Source: Vitrella brassicaformis (lineage: Eukaryota > Sar > Vitrellaceae). From it: a stretch of DNA of 64,000 bases. A program made the translations under genes and the position numbers. Of this stretch, positions 49,452-61,803 are shown one piece after another. Below the pieces are notes generated by a model. That model searched no databases, was not told the origin of the DNA, and was given only the letters and a program-made list of their open reading frames with translations. Numbering within the stretch: the stretch's first letter is position 1; each line of letters begins with the position of its first letter. The stretch lies in NCBI GenBank assembly GCA_001179505.1, contig CDMY01000300.1:65701-129700 (forward strand), read 5' to 3'.

Positions 49452-52376
49452 ATGGCAGTGAGTCTCTCGAGCGGTGAGCTCATTGACATTGTGGATCATG
49501 ACAATAGCGTCATCAGCACCGCCACGAGAAGGGAGATGAGATGTGACAATCTTCTGCACAGGTCATTTCATGAGAGACCGAACAGACTCTGCCTGCCGTC
49601 TTCCCGTCGTGTGCCGTCCTCCCTTGCTGCTGCAGGTCGACTGCGTGTGTTGTGTTGGATACGACGCTGAAGAGCCTCTTCATCCACAAGCGGACGAGCG
49701 TAAAAGACTATTTTCCCTCTCACTTTGACGTGAGCTTTGGCGGTGTGGTTGCTGCCGGGGAGTCGTATGAAGACAATGTCGTCCGAGAGATCAAGTAGGG
49801 ATGAGGCTTTCACGGATCAAGGTGGAACACAGTGAGTAGGTGACACTCGCAGGGACTGTGTTTCTCTGTCTATCTGCCTGTCTGTGTCCTTTGTGTCTGT
49901 CGTGTCTGAGTAGGGAGGAGGCCGGCATTGAAGGCGCCAAGCTGCACCAGCTGACGACAGTCTATCACGAGGACGACAGGGCGAGGGTGTTCACTTGTAT
50001 CTTCCTCACCGTCTTTGCCGGCGACGTGACCGACCTCATTGCCCAGCCTGAGGAGGTCGAGTACATCGAGAAGGTGGCTGTCGAGGAGGTGCAGAGGCGG
50101 ATCGACAGCGGCGTCCCCTTTACTGGCGATGCGAAACGAGTGTTCGCAACCGTTCGCCAGTTCCTACAGAGCGCTGAAGCAATCGAGGTGCTCGAGGGAC
50201 TGGCTGAAGCAGACGTCGGTAATCCTGTTGTCGATGAGCTAGACGACTGGGAGGACGGGCTGACAGCCGCCATAGAGCAGGTGGAGCGCATCGTCACACC
50301 CTGTAATGAAGAGCTGGAGAGCACCAGGGCGGAGGAGATCTTGGCTCTCAAGGACATCTATGGTGACGATTTTGTGGCGCTGTCGAATGACTTGATCTTC
50401 ATCAAACTGCGGCCGCTGGCCCTCACACACGAGCACGGCGACGAGCACGGCGTGATAGCGTCGCTGATGATTCTGCTGACGTCCAAGTACCCCTTCCGCT
50501 GTCCAGTATTCGAAATCGACTCCGACAAGCTCACTCTCGCGCAGGCCGATTCGCTGTGGGGGCTGCTCGAGAGGGAGGCAGGGCGGCTGATTGGAGGCGT
50601 CATGCTGCACGAGCTGGTGTCTGTCGCCACTCACTTCATCAGCGAGGTGATTGAGGAGGAGAGGCGAAGGGCAGAGGAAGCTGACCGCAAACAAAAGCAA
50701 GAGGCGGACGAAGCGGTACGTATGTACGCAAAGGACAAACGGACGGACGGACGGAGAAAAGGAATGTGCGTTGTCCAGATCATCCACTATGATCACTCAC
50801 TGCTCATGTGTGTGCGGTGCGTCTTGGCGCTGCAGGCTGTCTTCGAGGGCAGCGGTCACGAGCACATCAACCTGTCTCCTGCCCACGCCACTCTTCCGTC
50901 AGCTCCATCGATCTTCAAGTACTCACCTCAGCGGTATGTGTGCCTGTCTACCGTGCTCAAGCAGCTCCCACCACACCAAAAGGTGGTTCATGTGGAGACC
51001 ATACTCAGAGATGACCACGCCAGACGGGTAGATAGGGTAGACAGAGAAATGAAATGAAGGCCGGGCCGCACAGCTGTGTGTGTGTTTGGTTCCTGTCCGC
51101 CTGCATTGTCCTCTGTGTGTATGAATAATGAATGAGTGCAGTTTGAACGTGAGCAACAACGGCTTGAGGAGAAGTTTAGTGGCCAGCCGGTGGGGCACTG
51201 GACGTACCACCCCACAAAGGTATATTGTGCCTTCCATGGTACGAGCTACGGGCGGGTCAGGAGCATCGTCAGGAGGGGCTTGCTGGTGCCAGGTCGGTAT
51301 GCTCACTCGTGTGTGCGACGATTAAGGACACCAACCTGCGGCCAAACGACACGTGCGTCCTGTGCTGTGGTCCGCTTGTGCAGGCAGCGCCAATGACGTG
51401 ACCCACAAGACCGACGAAGGCTTTTACGGGCGTGGTGCGCATCCACCTGTGGGGCGGGGGCATTTGTCTCACTCACTCACCTGTTGGCGGTGAATCCTAT
51501 CATGCTTTTGTACGTGTGTGGTCTGCCCAGGTATATATCTGTCGCCGAGCGCCTCGGTGTCGTTCGGCTACTGCGGTGCTGAGGGCCGTCTGTTAGTGTG
51601 TGCGGTGCTGCTTGGGCGTCCATACCGGTGTCACCACACGATTCTGGGAGGCACCAAGGTAGAGGGTTTTGACACCCACATGTCAGCCAATGAACAAGAA
51701 TGGATCTTCTTCACTCCCGATACAGTAAGGCAGGCAGGAAGGCAGTCAGTCGGTCAGTGAGTGGGTCTCTATGTATGCTGGTGTGAGTTCAGGTGCTGCC
51801 GGTGTATGTCATTCGTGTGTGTGACGGTATGGACCGAGCCGTCCCATCCTATGCGCCCAAGCCGCCCCCACTGGCTGCCCTCCTCAATGATGGCATCACA
51901 GGGGTAGACTCGCTGCCCACCAAGGGAAAAGGTACGTGCAATGCGTGACCACCAACTCACTCCTAGCACAATGACACCTGTCTAGTGGTTCCCGTTACAG
52001 ATCCTGGCGCACGCAAGACGGCCCAAGAGCGGCTCCTGGCTCGAGCCAGGAAGGTACGAATGTCAGCTGAGCTGCAGGGGGGTCTCTCCTTCATGTTTCT
52101 GTTTTGTGTGTGTGTGTGTGTTTGACATCCAGTTCCTGCCGTACGGTTACGGGCCAGGTGGAGAGAAAATGATTGTTGAGGCAGCGGGGGAGATCGATGA
52201 CGATGAGTACATATCGATGAACATGCAATTGAGAAAAGGCCCCACTCACCGTGTCGTGTGTTGTCTCTATCAGGGAAGATTATTGGCCCGACCGAGAAAT
52301 GAATGGCCCTCACCTTGGTGATGAGTTTCAGGCTGCACGTGAGCAGTCTGGTGGAGCGGGGAGCTCAGGGGAGTAA
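49452..52376 (+). CDS. Nudix hydrolase - RWD - PARP-like ADP-ribosyltransferase fusion
   Basis: Eleven exons: 49452-49561, 49636-49794, 49914-50715, 50836-51027, 51142-51292, 51384-51434, 51531-51724, 51793-51931, 52001-52053, 52133-52206 and 52274-52376. They sum to 2028 nt (675 aa) with every phase matching. Residues 1 to about 150 are a Nudix domain of the IPP-isomerase-like/YfcD type, with a perfect Nudix box, GVVAAGESYEDNVVREIKEE followed by AGI. Residues about 228-345 are an RWD domain (RAEEILALKDIYGDDFVALS, SKYPFRCPVFEID), then an Arg/Glu coiled coil. Residues about 445-560 are an ART fold: FHGTSYGRVRSIVRRGL (His near 453), FYGRGIYLSPSASVSFGYC (Tyr near 490) and NEQEWIFFTPDTVLPVYVI (Glu near 544), giving an intact H-Y-E triad. 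The tail is acidic. A single protein could thus both attach ADP-ribose and cleave nucleotide diphosphates; the substrates are unknown. Confidence 0.88.
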
Positions 52377-52946
52377 TTGCTATGCGTCAGCTGGGGTGTG
52401 GTGGTCGGTGGGGAGTCTGCTGTACTGCGAGATATATACAACTTGGTGTGCCCTGCCTGACCTGAGCACTTCTTGTTAATGCATTCAATGCATGATGAAT
52501 GTGTCGGTGTGCCTCGGGATGCACATGTCCACCGAACGTGCACCGACACGACACACACAGCATGCATGATGGATGCAACCAACACACCTCTCTCCTAGCT
52601 TAGCTTAGCTTAGTGTACCATTATTTACACCACACCCTCCAGCCAGACAGGCAGACCCGCACCCACCCGCCCTCACTCACCCACCCCACAGATATAAAGC
52701 CAGCCCCCTCAATTGATGCACAAACAAACAGACGTCATGTCATTCAAACGCATCACCAATTGCAGAGAGTACGCACGCATGAACGAACGAACGAGTCATG
52801 GCCAGTCGGTATGGAGCAGCCACCCGTCCATTCATCCATACATGCGCAGCGCCACTTACGACACGTGCATCTACAAAAAAGGCATGTAAAACGACGGAGA
52901 CCTGTCTATGCCCTCCCTCCCTCCCTCCCTCCCCGCCCGGCGATAC
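52377..52946. other. Convergent intergenic region
   Basis: Between the fusion gene (+) and the RING gene (-). Holds an (AGCTT)n-type tract at about 52596-52612, CACCC-rich sequence and a (CCCT)n tract near 52911-52932. No gene is seen. Confidence 0.6.
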
Positions 52947-55764
52947 TCAGCAGCCACTGACCGTCGCGGCAACCTTGAGGTTCACCTCGGCGACGACTTG
53001 GTTGCACTTGGGACACAGTCGACGGTCCGACGCGCCAGACCAGCCTGCCCTCAGCTCCTGCACCACACACACGACAAGACAGGCAAGGTGGACGGTGGAT
53101 GGATGGATGGATGGAGGGCATGGCATACGCACACGTGCAGTGCAGTGCATGCTCTCGTGCACTTGCCTTGAAGCATGGAGTGAAGCAGCAGGTGTGTTTG
53201 CAAGGCATCAAGGTCACCGTTGGGTGTGCGTGCAGGCAGATGCAGCACACAGTCGACCCACTAACATCACCATCCCCGCCACCGGCACCAATCCCACCGC
53301 CGCCCCCACTGCCCTGTGTCTGCCCCACAGGTTGCTTCTTGTCCTCCTGCTGCTTGTTGGCCGTGTCAAATAACTGCCAGGCGGTCTCCAGCTCCCGCAA
53401 GATGTCGCCGCCGACCTCGACGCCATCATGTGATGAGGCCCGGTGCGTCTTGTTCCGAGGCGACCCAGCCTTGGACGCATCATTGGCAGTGGGTGGGGGA
53501 GGCGGCGGGTGATTGGGCTTCGGGGGAAGGGTGATGTCGGGCTGCTCCTCCTCCTTCGGCAAAATAGTACCCTGTGTGGCAGGGATGATAGGTGTGGGGC
53601 TGATGGGCCCGGGGGAAGCCGATGGCGCCGCTGCCTGTCGCTGCTCCTGTCCCTGGTCCTGCGCAGGCGCCTCATGGTTCGTGGCCGTCCCAACGTGCCC
53701 CCGAAATGTGGCGATGTCCTGGCGTCCACCTCCCCCTCCACCACCAGCACCAGCAGCCTTTTTCTTCCGTCGCGATGTCATGGCCACCCACTCCCCTCCC
53801 TCACCATCGGCATCCTCCACATCCACCGACGCCTGGACCTCTTCAATGCGGGCGGGCGGTGAGAGCTCCCGCTCCTCCTTGTCCGGCGCATCCTGCTCCT
53901 CGGGTGGCATCTGGGCGGCGTCCTCTTCATCGTGCTCAGGCACAGATGTGGGCGGGGTGGGGGGCGGGGGCGCGAGGGGAAGAACGGGTGTGCCTCTAGT
54001 CCCCTTGGACGACTTCTTCTTGCCAGCCGCCTTCTTGTCTGTCTTCTTGGGCTTCTCTCTCTTATTGACTGGCTGCTGCTTGGGAGGGGGAAGGGTGGGC
54101 TGCGGCTCATCCTTTGCCCTGGCCGCATTGGCGTCTGCACTGCTGCTATCAGGATTCCCACAGTGACCCACTGCATTGAGCTCTGCCAGCAATTCCGCTC
54201 CTTGCAGAGGCCTCGACGCGTCGCGAATAGACATGCTCCCCACGCTATTACTCGATGAAGACGCGATGGCGGGCGCCCGTCGGCTCTTGCGAGCAGCACC
54301 AGAAGAAGAGGACTCAAGTTCCACATTGCCGCAAGACGCCATGGCCGAGGCCGCGAAGGCATGAGCCCTGTCCTTGTGTGGCACCATCGCTCTGTAGATG
54401 CGCAGGAACGACTGCCTGAGCCCTGCCATGTGACCTCTCTTTGGGCACAGCACCGCACACCGACTTGAATCTGACGCCGGCAGGTAGAAGCGAAGGCAGA
54501 AAGCCCCCAAGCCCAGGCAAACACAAGTGACGGAAGGCCCCAGAAGCTGGAGGCCGTCCTCGACATGACTCCCCTGGATGCCGACCGTACTGAGAACAAG
54601 GTCCACAGCAGCGGCGAGCAACAGGAGGATGGGATCCACAAGGCTGAAAACAAAGTTGGCGCATTGGATGACCAGCAAGAGCGGTGACAGGGCCAGCCAC
54701 GCCATGCTGCTGAGGAAGGTGAAGACGTGCGTGGCGCAGAAGACCCACAGTAGCGACGGAACCGCCCAAACAAGTGATAGGACAAAAGCCACTGCAGTGC
54801 GGCACTCATAATAGCCGAGGACGTGCTGACTGTTGCTCAACACAAAAAGGAAGGCCCAAAAGCGCATCTTGACCAGCCAGCCCGTGTGCCACGAGAAAAG
54901 CAGTGCAGGGTGCCTGCTCAAGTACACCGTCGCAACGTCGCTGATGAGCCGATATGCTGCATGGATCAACTGCAGTCAGGCAGGCGACACACAACACAAG
55001 CCACATATCACATGGAAAGCAGAGTGAGTGGAGTGGATGGATCCACAGCAAGGTGTGTGAACCGTCTTTTATCGTCCCTTTCCCCAGCCAGCCTCCCTCT
55101 TGTCCTTGCTGTCCTTCCCCCTCACCCACCAGTCTGTGGCGGTTGACCCATCCGTGCACCCAGGAGAGGACGGCTGCCATCGCTTGGTCGATGCTGCACA
55201 TCATCGTGTCGTCGCCTTGTTGCCGCTTGTCCAGCAGGATCTCCTCGATGTGATCCTCCTTCTCGCTGTACTTGCGGCGACAAGACGTGCAGCAGCACAA
55301 CTCGCTTGACAAATCGCTCCATGGAAAGGCGGGATAGTTCCTGCACATTCAGCAGCCAGCCGGATCCATATCAGTGGCGCGCGGCGTGCGATACGCTGGT
55401 CTGTATGAAGGAGCTTACCCGAAAAACCACACCTGTCTGAGCCACGCACAAAACACCACCTCGCATAGGAAGCTAACACAGACACAGACACAGAGAGCAG
55501 GCGTGTGTGAGGAGCACTGCTGTGCACTGTGGTGTGGTCTTCTCACGTGATGGTTTGTAGGATAAAGGCAGTCCAGCCGTCTGACATGCCATTGTCCTCC
55601 GGTTCGTGGCCACAGGGGACCAGGTGGCACACGATGATGTCCACAACAAATCGGACACTACACATGGACACGACTACAGTACTTCCCTGAACAAAGACAG
55701 ACACACAGATTTCGTCCGCCGCCTTTCCGCCTTCTGCTGGGCTGAACCTCGCTGCACTTGACAT
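52947..55764 (-). CDS. Multi-pass membrane RING-HC protein (putative E3 ubiquitin ligase)
   Basis: Minus-strand exons from ATG 55764 give MSSAARFSPAEGGKAADEI, then a hydrophobic segment (STVVVSMCSVRFVVDIIVC), FLCEVVFCAWLRQVWFFG and a cytosolic Cys-rich exon (SSELCCCTSCRRKYSEKE). A large exon (54968-53150) has several membrane helices (MRFWAFLFVLSNSQHVLG; VAFVLSLVWAVPSLLWVF; LALSPLLLVIQCANFVFSLV; PSVTCVCLGLGAFCLRFYL) and a very long Lys/Pro/Glu/Gly-rich disordered region. A C3HC4 RING follows: VCCICLHAHPTVTLMPCKHT, then CCFTPC and, in the last exon, RLCPKCNQVVAEVNLK. It ends VSGC with TGA at 52949-52947. All RING ligands appear present, with an intron splitting the RING. Membrane-bound ubiquitin ligase activity is inferred from the domain. 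Confidence 0.78.
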
Positions 55765-56020
55765 CGCGGAGCTCACCGGTGATGATCTGATGAGAGGCTG
55801 TCAAAACCGCGGTACAGCGGAGGCGTCGCTCTGCGCGCTCAGTGGTGGCGTGAAACGGATCATGTGACACTGCGGTTTGGCGCAGCACACGGCTCCCGCG
55901 CGAGTCAGGCACACTCTAAATGGCAGTCCATGGTTTTTCTAGACAAACCCATTCGACTTTGCAATACAAGGGATGCATTCGACTTTGCAATGACACGTCG
56001 AAAACACGTCAACGAAAATT

Positions 56021-57460
56021 CTACACGCGCTTTCTCTCACTCAGAGCTCTCGCAATCAGCCTGGCTTTCCGTCGTGTTGCAGGGAAATAGCCTCGATAGC
56101 TAGTCTCATAGCCGAGTCGAAATACCCCCTTGGCCTCTGTCATGTCGGATGTGACGAGAGACTCCAGGCCAGCAGTGAACCCCGTGCAGAAAACCACCAC
56201 CTCAAACGAATACGTCGTCTCATTGTCGAAGCACACTCCATCAGAGGTGAAGCGCGACAACTCCCTGTGAGGCAGCACGCCAATGTCGCGCCGGTAAATG
56301 GCCCGCATTATTCCTCGATCCAATACGGGAATGCGGCCTGCACATGAATGAATGACACACACGAACAACCACACTGCGTGAAGTGGCACATCAACGTAGG
56401 CACGTGAAGGTGCATTGATGTGCTATCGCCTTGCCTGACAGCATTGCCGTGTATGGCCCTTCTGGCGCCTTGGCTAGTCCATATCGACTCATCCTGCCGA
56501 AGAACAGGAATGTGATCATGTTGCCAAGTGCATCGGATACGCAAGCTGCATAGAGAAAGCAGATCACCAATCAGTTGTGTGCACAGCGCATACCTACGTG
56601 ATTCCTGTCCGCGTACTTGGAACGAAATCAGCAATCACCGACAGCAGGCTTGCGGGGAGACCAAATGGCTTGCGGGGCACAACAACAACAGGAGACCGCA
56701 CAAACATCGACACGTCGGCCCCATTCTTGCAGCACTCGAGTGCAACGTCCATGGCAGAGTTGCCTGAGGACACACACACATACACACGCACACACATGCC
56801 TCAAGCTTCGGCCAGATGATTGGACGGTGTCTTGCGCCATCCAGCTGACCAAAGCCAATAACTAAAACCTTCCTGAACACAGCAGCACGAAAAGAACCAC
56901 TCACTCATTTGACACACACGACTCATCTTCTCTTGCCGCTCTCCCACTCACCTGTGCGCGAAGCTCCGTCCAGTTGTGAAGTCGCTGCTGTGCAGGATGC
57001 TTCCAGTGAACGCTTCTTGGCCAGGGAACGTCGGTGTGTTCGGCACTCTGTCTGGTCCCGCTGCTAGAACGACGTGCCTCACGTGATAGGTGGTCGACGA
57101 TGTGTGGACGCACCAGACAGATAAGGGCGATGGCGTGATCGACAAGACAGTCTCATTGAAGCGCATCTGGGGCCTGAGTCCCATGATCTCGGCGTATGAC
57201 TCATAGTAATTCACAACCGCATCGCGTGATGGAAACACTTCTTCGCAGCATGGGAAGCCCAGGAAGGGCAACGAAGAGGTCCACTTGTCTGTGTTCAGGC
57301 GCAGGCACTCGTATCTCTCCTTCCAGCTGCTCCCGATCCGGTCAGAGCGTTCAATAAGGACGAACGAAAGGCCTCTCTTGGACAGATGGGCTGCTATCGC
57401 CAGTCCACTAAAGCCTGCCCCAACAATCACCGTGTCATATGCGGCATGGGCGGCGTCCAT
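56021..57460 (-). CDS. YUCCA-like flavin-containing monooxygenase
   Basis: Class B flavin monooxygenase using FAD and NADPH. ATG 57460 starts MDAAHAAYDTVIVGAGFSGL (FAD GxGxxG), then AAHLSKRGLSFVLIERSDRI, GSSWKERYECLRLNTDKWTS and FPSRDAVVNYYESYAEIMGL. The FMO signature FxGxxxHxxx(F/Y) reads FTGSILHSSDF. The NADPH motif is rebuilt across an intron as VLVIGFGNSAMDVALE. The C-terminal part has GRIPVLDRGIMRAIYRRDIG and FEVVVFCTGFTAGLESLV (ATG/CTGF motif), ending ERKRV with a stop at 56023-56021. The order of motifs matches plant YUCCA indole-3-pyruvate monooxygenases and related bacterial enzymes. Whether the product is auxin-related is unknown. It is head-to-head with RFC4 (122 bp between starts). 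Confidence 0.9.
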
Positions 57461-57582
57461 TCGAGCGCAGATCCGCGTCGCACGCGTTCGTTTCACCCCG
57501 ATGCTCTAGCCCCAAAGTTTCCCCGGTCTATCTGCTGACTATCTGTTAGCTATCTTGCGTCGTAGAGTCCCAGTACCTCGGC

Positions 57583-58829
57583 ATGTTTGGCTTTTCGCAG
57601 TCTTCCGGCGCTGCGGCTGCCGCCCGCGCTGATGTCGGCCGTCCTGCTCACCTGGTGCCGTGGATAGAGAAGGTGAGCACAGGAGAAGACCATCTCCTTA
57701 TGCCCGCCTGGTTCATGCCATGGTGTATTTATCTTCTCTTTGTGTTGTTTCCTTCCAGTACCGTCCGAAGACGATGGATGACGTAGCGCACCAGGAGGAG
57801 GTGGTTCGTGCGCTCAAGTCGGCCATCCACAGCGCCAACATGCCGCATCTGCTCTTCTACGGTCCGCCGGGGACGGGCAAGACGAGCAGCATCCACGCCA
57901 TCGCCCACCAGCTGTACGGGCCCATCTACAAGTCGCGGGTCCTGGAGCTCAATGCGTCGGACGAGCGGGGCATCGGGATGATCCGTGAGCGCGTCAAGAA
58001 GTTCGCCCAGGTGCAGGTGCGGTACCACCCCACCGAGGCCAAGGAGTACCCCTGCCCGCCCTACAAGATCATCATCCTCGACGAGGCCGACCAGCTCACC
58101 AGCGAGGCCCAGGCCGCCCTCCGCCGCACCATGGAGAACTACACAAGGGTGACGCGCTTCTGCCTCATCTGCAACTACATCAGCCGCATCATCGAGCCGC
58201 TCGGCAGCCGGTGCGCCAAGTTCCGGTTCCAGCCCATTGGCGACGACAGCCACCGCAAGCGCCTCGAGCACATCGCCGCCGCCGAGGGCGTCAAGATCGG
58301 TGAGGCCGGCATGACCACCCTGCTGCTGCTGGCCGAGGGCGACCTGCGTCGGTCCATCACCCTCATGCAGTCGGCCTACAACCTGCACGGCCCGGATCAC
58401 CACATCGCCCCGTCCGACCTCCTCGAGGTGGCGGGGTGCGTCAAGCCGGCCGTCATCACGGCCTTCCTGCACACCTGCAAGACGGCCAGCAGCTTCGACG
58501 ACGTCCAGAAGGTCATCGAGCAGGACCTGGTGGCCGGCGGATACACATGCTCCCAGATCATCCCACAGATCACCGCACGCCTCGTGGGCAAGAAGGTGTC
58601 CGAGGGCAACGACATGACCGACGACCAGGACCAGGGCAGCGGCGGCGGCATGCAGCTGAGCACCGAGCTGACAGACCTGCAGAAGGCCAAGATCGCCACC
58701 AGGTGCGGCGAAGTCGACTCACAACTCATGGACGGGGCCGACGAGTACCTGCAGCTGCTGAAGCTGGGCGCCGACCTCATGAACATCCTCAAGCAGGGCG
58801 GCAACAACACTCGCCCACACCACAACTGA
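57583..58829 (+). CDS. RFC4: Replication factor C subunit 4 (clamp loader)
   Basis: AAA+ subunit of the RFC complex that loads PCNA (human RFC4/yeast Rfc2). Two exons, 57583-57672 and 57759-58829, sum to 1161 nt (386 aa). PWIEK joins YRPKTMDDVAHQEEVV (RFC box). Walker A is FYGPPGTGKTSS, followed by VLELNASDERGI. Walker B is IILDEADQLT. Then QAALRRTMENYTRVTRFCLI and the SRC motif PLGSRCAKFRF; sensor 2 region EGDLRRSITLMQSA. The C-terminal collar has KIATRCGEVDSQLMDGADEY. The single intron and the 1071-bp uninterrupted, very GC-biased second exon contrast with all neighbours. A Gly/Gln-rich insert (near DQDQGSGGG) replaces a loop in the collar. Confidence 0.97.
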
Positions 58830-59900
58830 CGAAGGGCAGACAGGCAGGGAGGGAGGGAGGGAGGGAGGGAGGCGTGGCTAGCTGTCATGCATGTAGCGAA
58901 CGACCGGACCGATAGGACAGATGGCCGGATGGATGGATGACGGGGTGGAATCGGTGTGTGTACAGAGAGTGATATCTAGCGTCTGATGTAGCCCTGATGT
59001 AGTGTAGCAGCGGTGGACAGACAGACAGCCGCGGGGGATGGATGGCTAGACAATGGATGCTTAGTGCGGGTGCCAGTGGAGTGGATGGAGAGAGAGAGAG
59101 ATAGCTCATCGTATATGCGATGGGTTTTGCATGATGGAGTTCAATCATACAGGTCTGTCTCCAATTGCCATGTCCTCATCATGCAATCGGCAAAATATCA
59201 TTGGTCTTCCGTCGTCAGCTAACACCGACGGGCCGCGCAGCGCAAAGGGGAAAAACGAGCGCGGCACACTCAGCCAGGCAGCTGTGTCTGATGAATTGAA
59301 TTACCCGTCCGTCGGCCATGCCATGCAAGCATTAAGGCAGCAGCACCCAGGCACACCATAATGGAAGGAAGGAAGACTATGATACACAAGACGCATCACG
59401 TAAGTGGCGGGCAGCGTCCATGCAGTCGGTGGCCGCATCGCCCCTGCTGTGTCTTGACACGGCAATGAATGCATATGCACACACATGAGACATGAACACC
59501 GGACCGGGCCCCTCTATGTCAGCCTCAGCTACCCACCCATCCATCCATCCATGGTGTGGTCCCTTGATAAAACGCAGACCCATACCACATAAGGTGATCG
59601 TGCATGATGCACCACGTACATAAATAGCCATGGTGCGATTATGAATCCATCCATCGGTCAATCCATCCATCCATCCATCAGTCAGCCACGAGTGAGCCCA
59701 TCGTCATTCTTTGACGATGCGGTTTCCATGCAGCGCACAGGAGAGACACAATGCAGTGCGATGGATAGATAGAAACATCGGCAGGGAGTTCCTTCATTCA
59801 CACGTCGCACAAAGCAGCGAGGAGACAGCTCATCGCACAAAGCACTTCATCGCCAAAACTTTACATATCCCCCCGCCCCTCCTCCCCTCGCGCCATTCGA
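58830..59900. other. Convergent intergenic region with microsatellites
   Basis: About 1.07 kb between RFC4 (+) and the membrane protein (-). Contains (GGGA)n at about 58849-58871, GGAT repeats near 58926-58940, CATC repeats near 59538-59552 and 59664-59683, and dispersed CATG. No gene, tRNA or terminator-like feature stands out. Confidence 0.65.
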
Positions 59901-61212
59901 TCAGCTCGTCAGGTGGGCCTCTGGCGGCGGCTGTGTGCCGTTGATAGCGCGCAGCTTGTGGATGTAGCGCATCGCCGATTCCATGAAGTAGTCCATAGTC
60001 TCGGCATTGGTCGACACTTTGTTCTTGCTGGCGAAGTAGGTGAAGAAGAAGAATTCAAAGAATGCGAGCAGCACCAGCAGCACGAGGTTGTCCCGCAGGA
60101 TGCTCCGCCAGTTGATGTCGGCGAGTTTGGTGGTGGAGGGCGAGATGAGGGGCACCAGCAGCACCCAGGCCACGCCCGTCATGATGACACCCACATTGAA
60201 CCAGATGGCGTCGAAGACCAGCTTGGCGTTGGCGTGTCGACGCCGCGTCCGCTCCTCCAGCGCCTTGAGCCGCTTCTCCTCCAGATACTTGTCGACGTAC
60301 TTGTCGACTGTCGAGGGGTCGGACGCGGATAAGTCGTCAAGCAGCTCGTCGTCGGTCCGCAAAATCTGTTGCGCCTGCGCCTCAGTCATGTTGAGAGCCT
60401 CCCAATACGGCACCCCGTCGGACGACGCCAGCACAGACTTGGTGTGCCGGAACACGTCCGCCTGCAGCCGTAGCTGGCCTATCAGCTGATCGCGGGCAGC
60501 CTGAGGGGATGGATAACCAGGTTGGATGGATGGATGGAAACCGCGTGTGTGTATTGTATGGTTCTTCCCTTATTGTGTTGTTGTGTGACTGAGTCACCTC
60601 ACCTTGTCGGTGAGTATTTTGACGCTGTGGTAGAGGATCCACCTGCCCTCTTTGGTCCTCTCGAGGTCGTGGACGGTGTCCTTGGCGAAAATGTAGCCGG
60701 CGTTGTTCATGGTCTCCATGTAGGAGTCGGTCTCCACACGCGTCACGTAGATGAACTGCACACACACCATTCAGCCAGATACGATACAGCCATCTGTGAC
60801 TGACGTGACACTCCACCTTCACTTGACTCGTCCGCTCACGTAAAAAAGGGTTTCGACAACCACAATCAGGGAGATGTGAAAGAGGGCACTGACACAGCAG
60901 GCAGGGCACAATGAATGGCACACGAGTGAGAAAAGCAGCACAGCACAGCACAGCCACCCCAACGGTTTGTGGCTTCTCTTCTCACCTTGTGATGATACGG
61001 TAGAAGTCCTTGGATATCCGTAGCCGTGTCCTTGATATGCAGGCTAGGGCAGCGGTGGTGCAGCGACAAAAGACCTTGGTGCTCGCGCTGACGGCCGAAG
61101 GGGTGGTGACCGGGATGAAGCCAGATGAGAGATCCTCGTAACTGTCAGGCCTCGTTGGGAGTGACCGCGCTGTTGGCGACATGTGGCCGCATGACTCAGC
61201 ATCTGTGGCCAT
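59901..61212 (-). CDS. Membrane protein with three to four predicted helices, unrecognised
   Basis: Minus strand, ATG 61212: MATDAESCGHMSPTARSLPT then RISKDFYRIIT. A short hydrophobic exon follows (SALFHISLIVVVETLFYV, about 60890-60840), then IYVTRVETDSYMETMNNAGY and KDTVHDLERTKEGRWILYHS (about 60757-60604). The last large exon (60500-59901) has a coiled stretch (STVDKYVDKYLEEKRLKALE), two strong helices (WFNVGVIMTGVAWVLLVPL and LVLLVLLAFFEFFFFTYF) and a polar tail ending AHLTS with TGA at 59903-59901. The profile (N-terminal anchor, long soluble loop, two C-terminal helices) suggests an organelle or ER membrane protein. I do not recognise the family. Confidence 0.65.
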
Positions 61213-61363
61213 CGTGAGTCGCTCCTCGACCGGAAGCGACAGCCTTAGACAGATAGGGACGACAGCTCTCTGACGCGCAGATCTATCCTGGAAAGGGGGT
61301 ACGCCGATGAGGAGCCACGTACTGTGTGCTCTAAGCCCTCGTCGCTTCCAGGAGGGAGTGAGC

Positions 61364-61388
61364 GAGCAGTTTCGCGGAATGTCCTAGG
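61364..61388 (+). repeat. Second copy of the 13184-13206 element
   Basis: GAGCAGTTTCGCGGAATG then TCCTAGG; matches the segment at 13184-13206 apart from one substitution and a 2-bp insertion. Located between the minus-strand membrane-protein start and the putative plus-strand gene. Confidence 0.6.
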
Positions 61389-61803
61389 CCTTCCAAACGC
61401 ACGTTCCATCAACACAGCGATTTTTCTGACCATCATAGGGTGGCACGTGCGTGTCGAGTGGGTGGGTGGGTGGGTGGGATGGGGAGACAGGCCGTGTGCA
61501 TGCTTCTGTGCATGTGCATGCTGCTACTTTAGTGCGTGACCTGGACAGGATCCCCTCGGGGTTACAGACACGAGTCTCGCTCGTTAAACACAATAACCAA
61601 CCAACCAACCAACACGCGCCCATACTTCACTCCACTCCACCCCCTGCTCGACCAACGTCAACATCTGACTCATCAGCTCAGATCTGTCTACCAGGTGTGC
61701 CAATCCTCGCTGTCTGCGTCAGGCGTGCCAAGCCAACACCACACACGGAGAGAGAAGGCAACAACCATCCTCTTCTGTGTATGTGTGTGTGTGTGGTTAC
61801 AGG

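Noticed and set aside
53778-54809. 343-codon minus-strand ORF in another frame
   Set aside because: Overlaps the RING membrane protein's large exon in the wrong frame; Arg/Pro-rich shadow without hydrophobic or RING features.
55832-55842. TGCGCGCTCAG near the RING gene start
   Set aside because: One mismatch in the core and opposite orientation to the gene; probably chance.
57729-58472. 247-codon minus-strand ORF
   Set aside because: Antisense shadow of the GC3-rich RFC4 exon, a common artefact of strong third-position bias.
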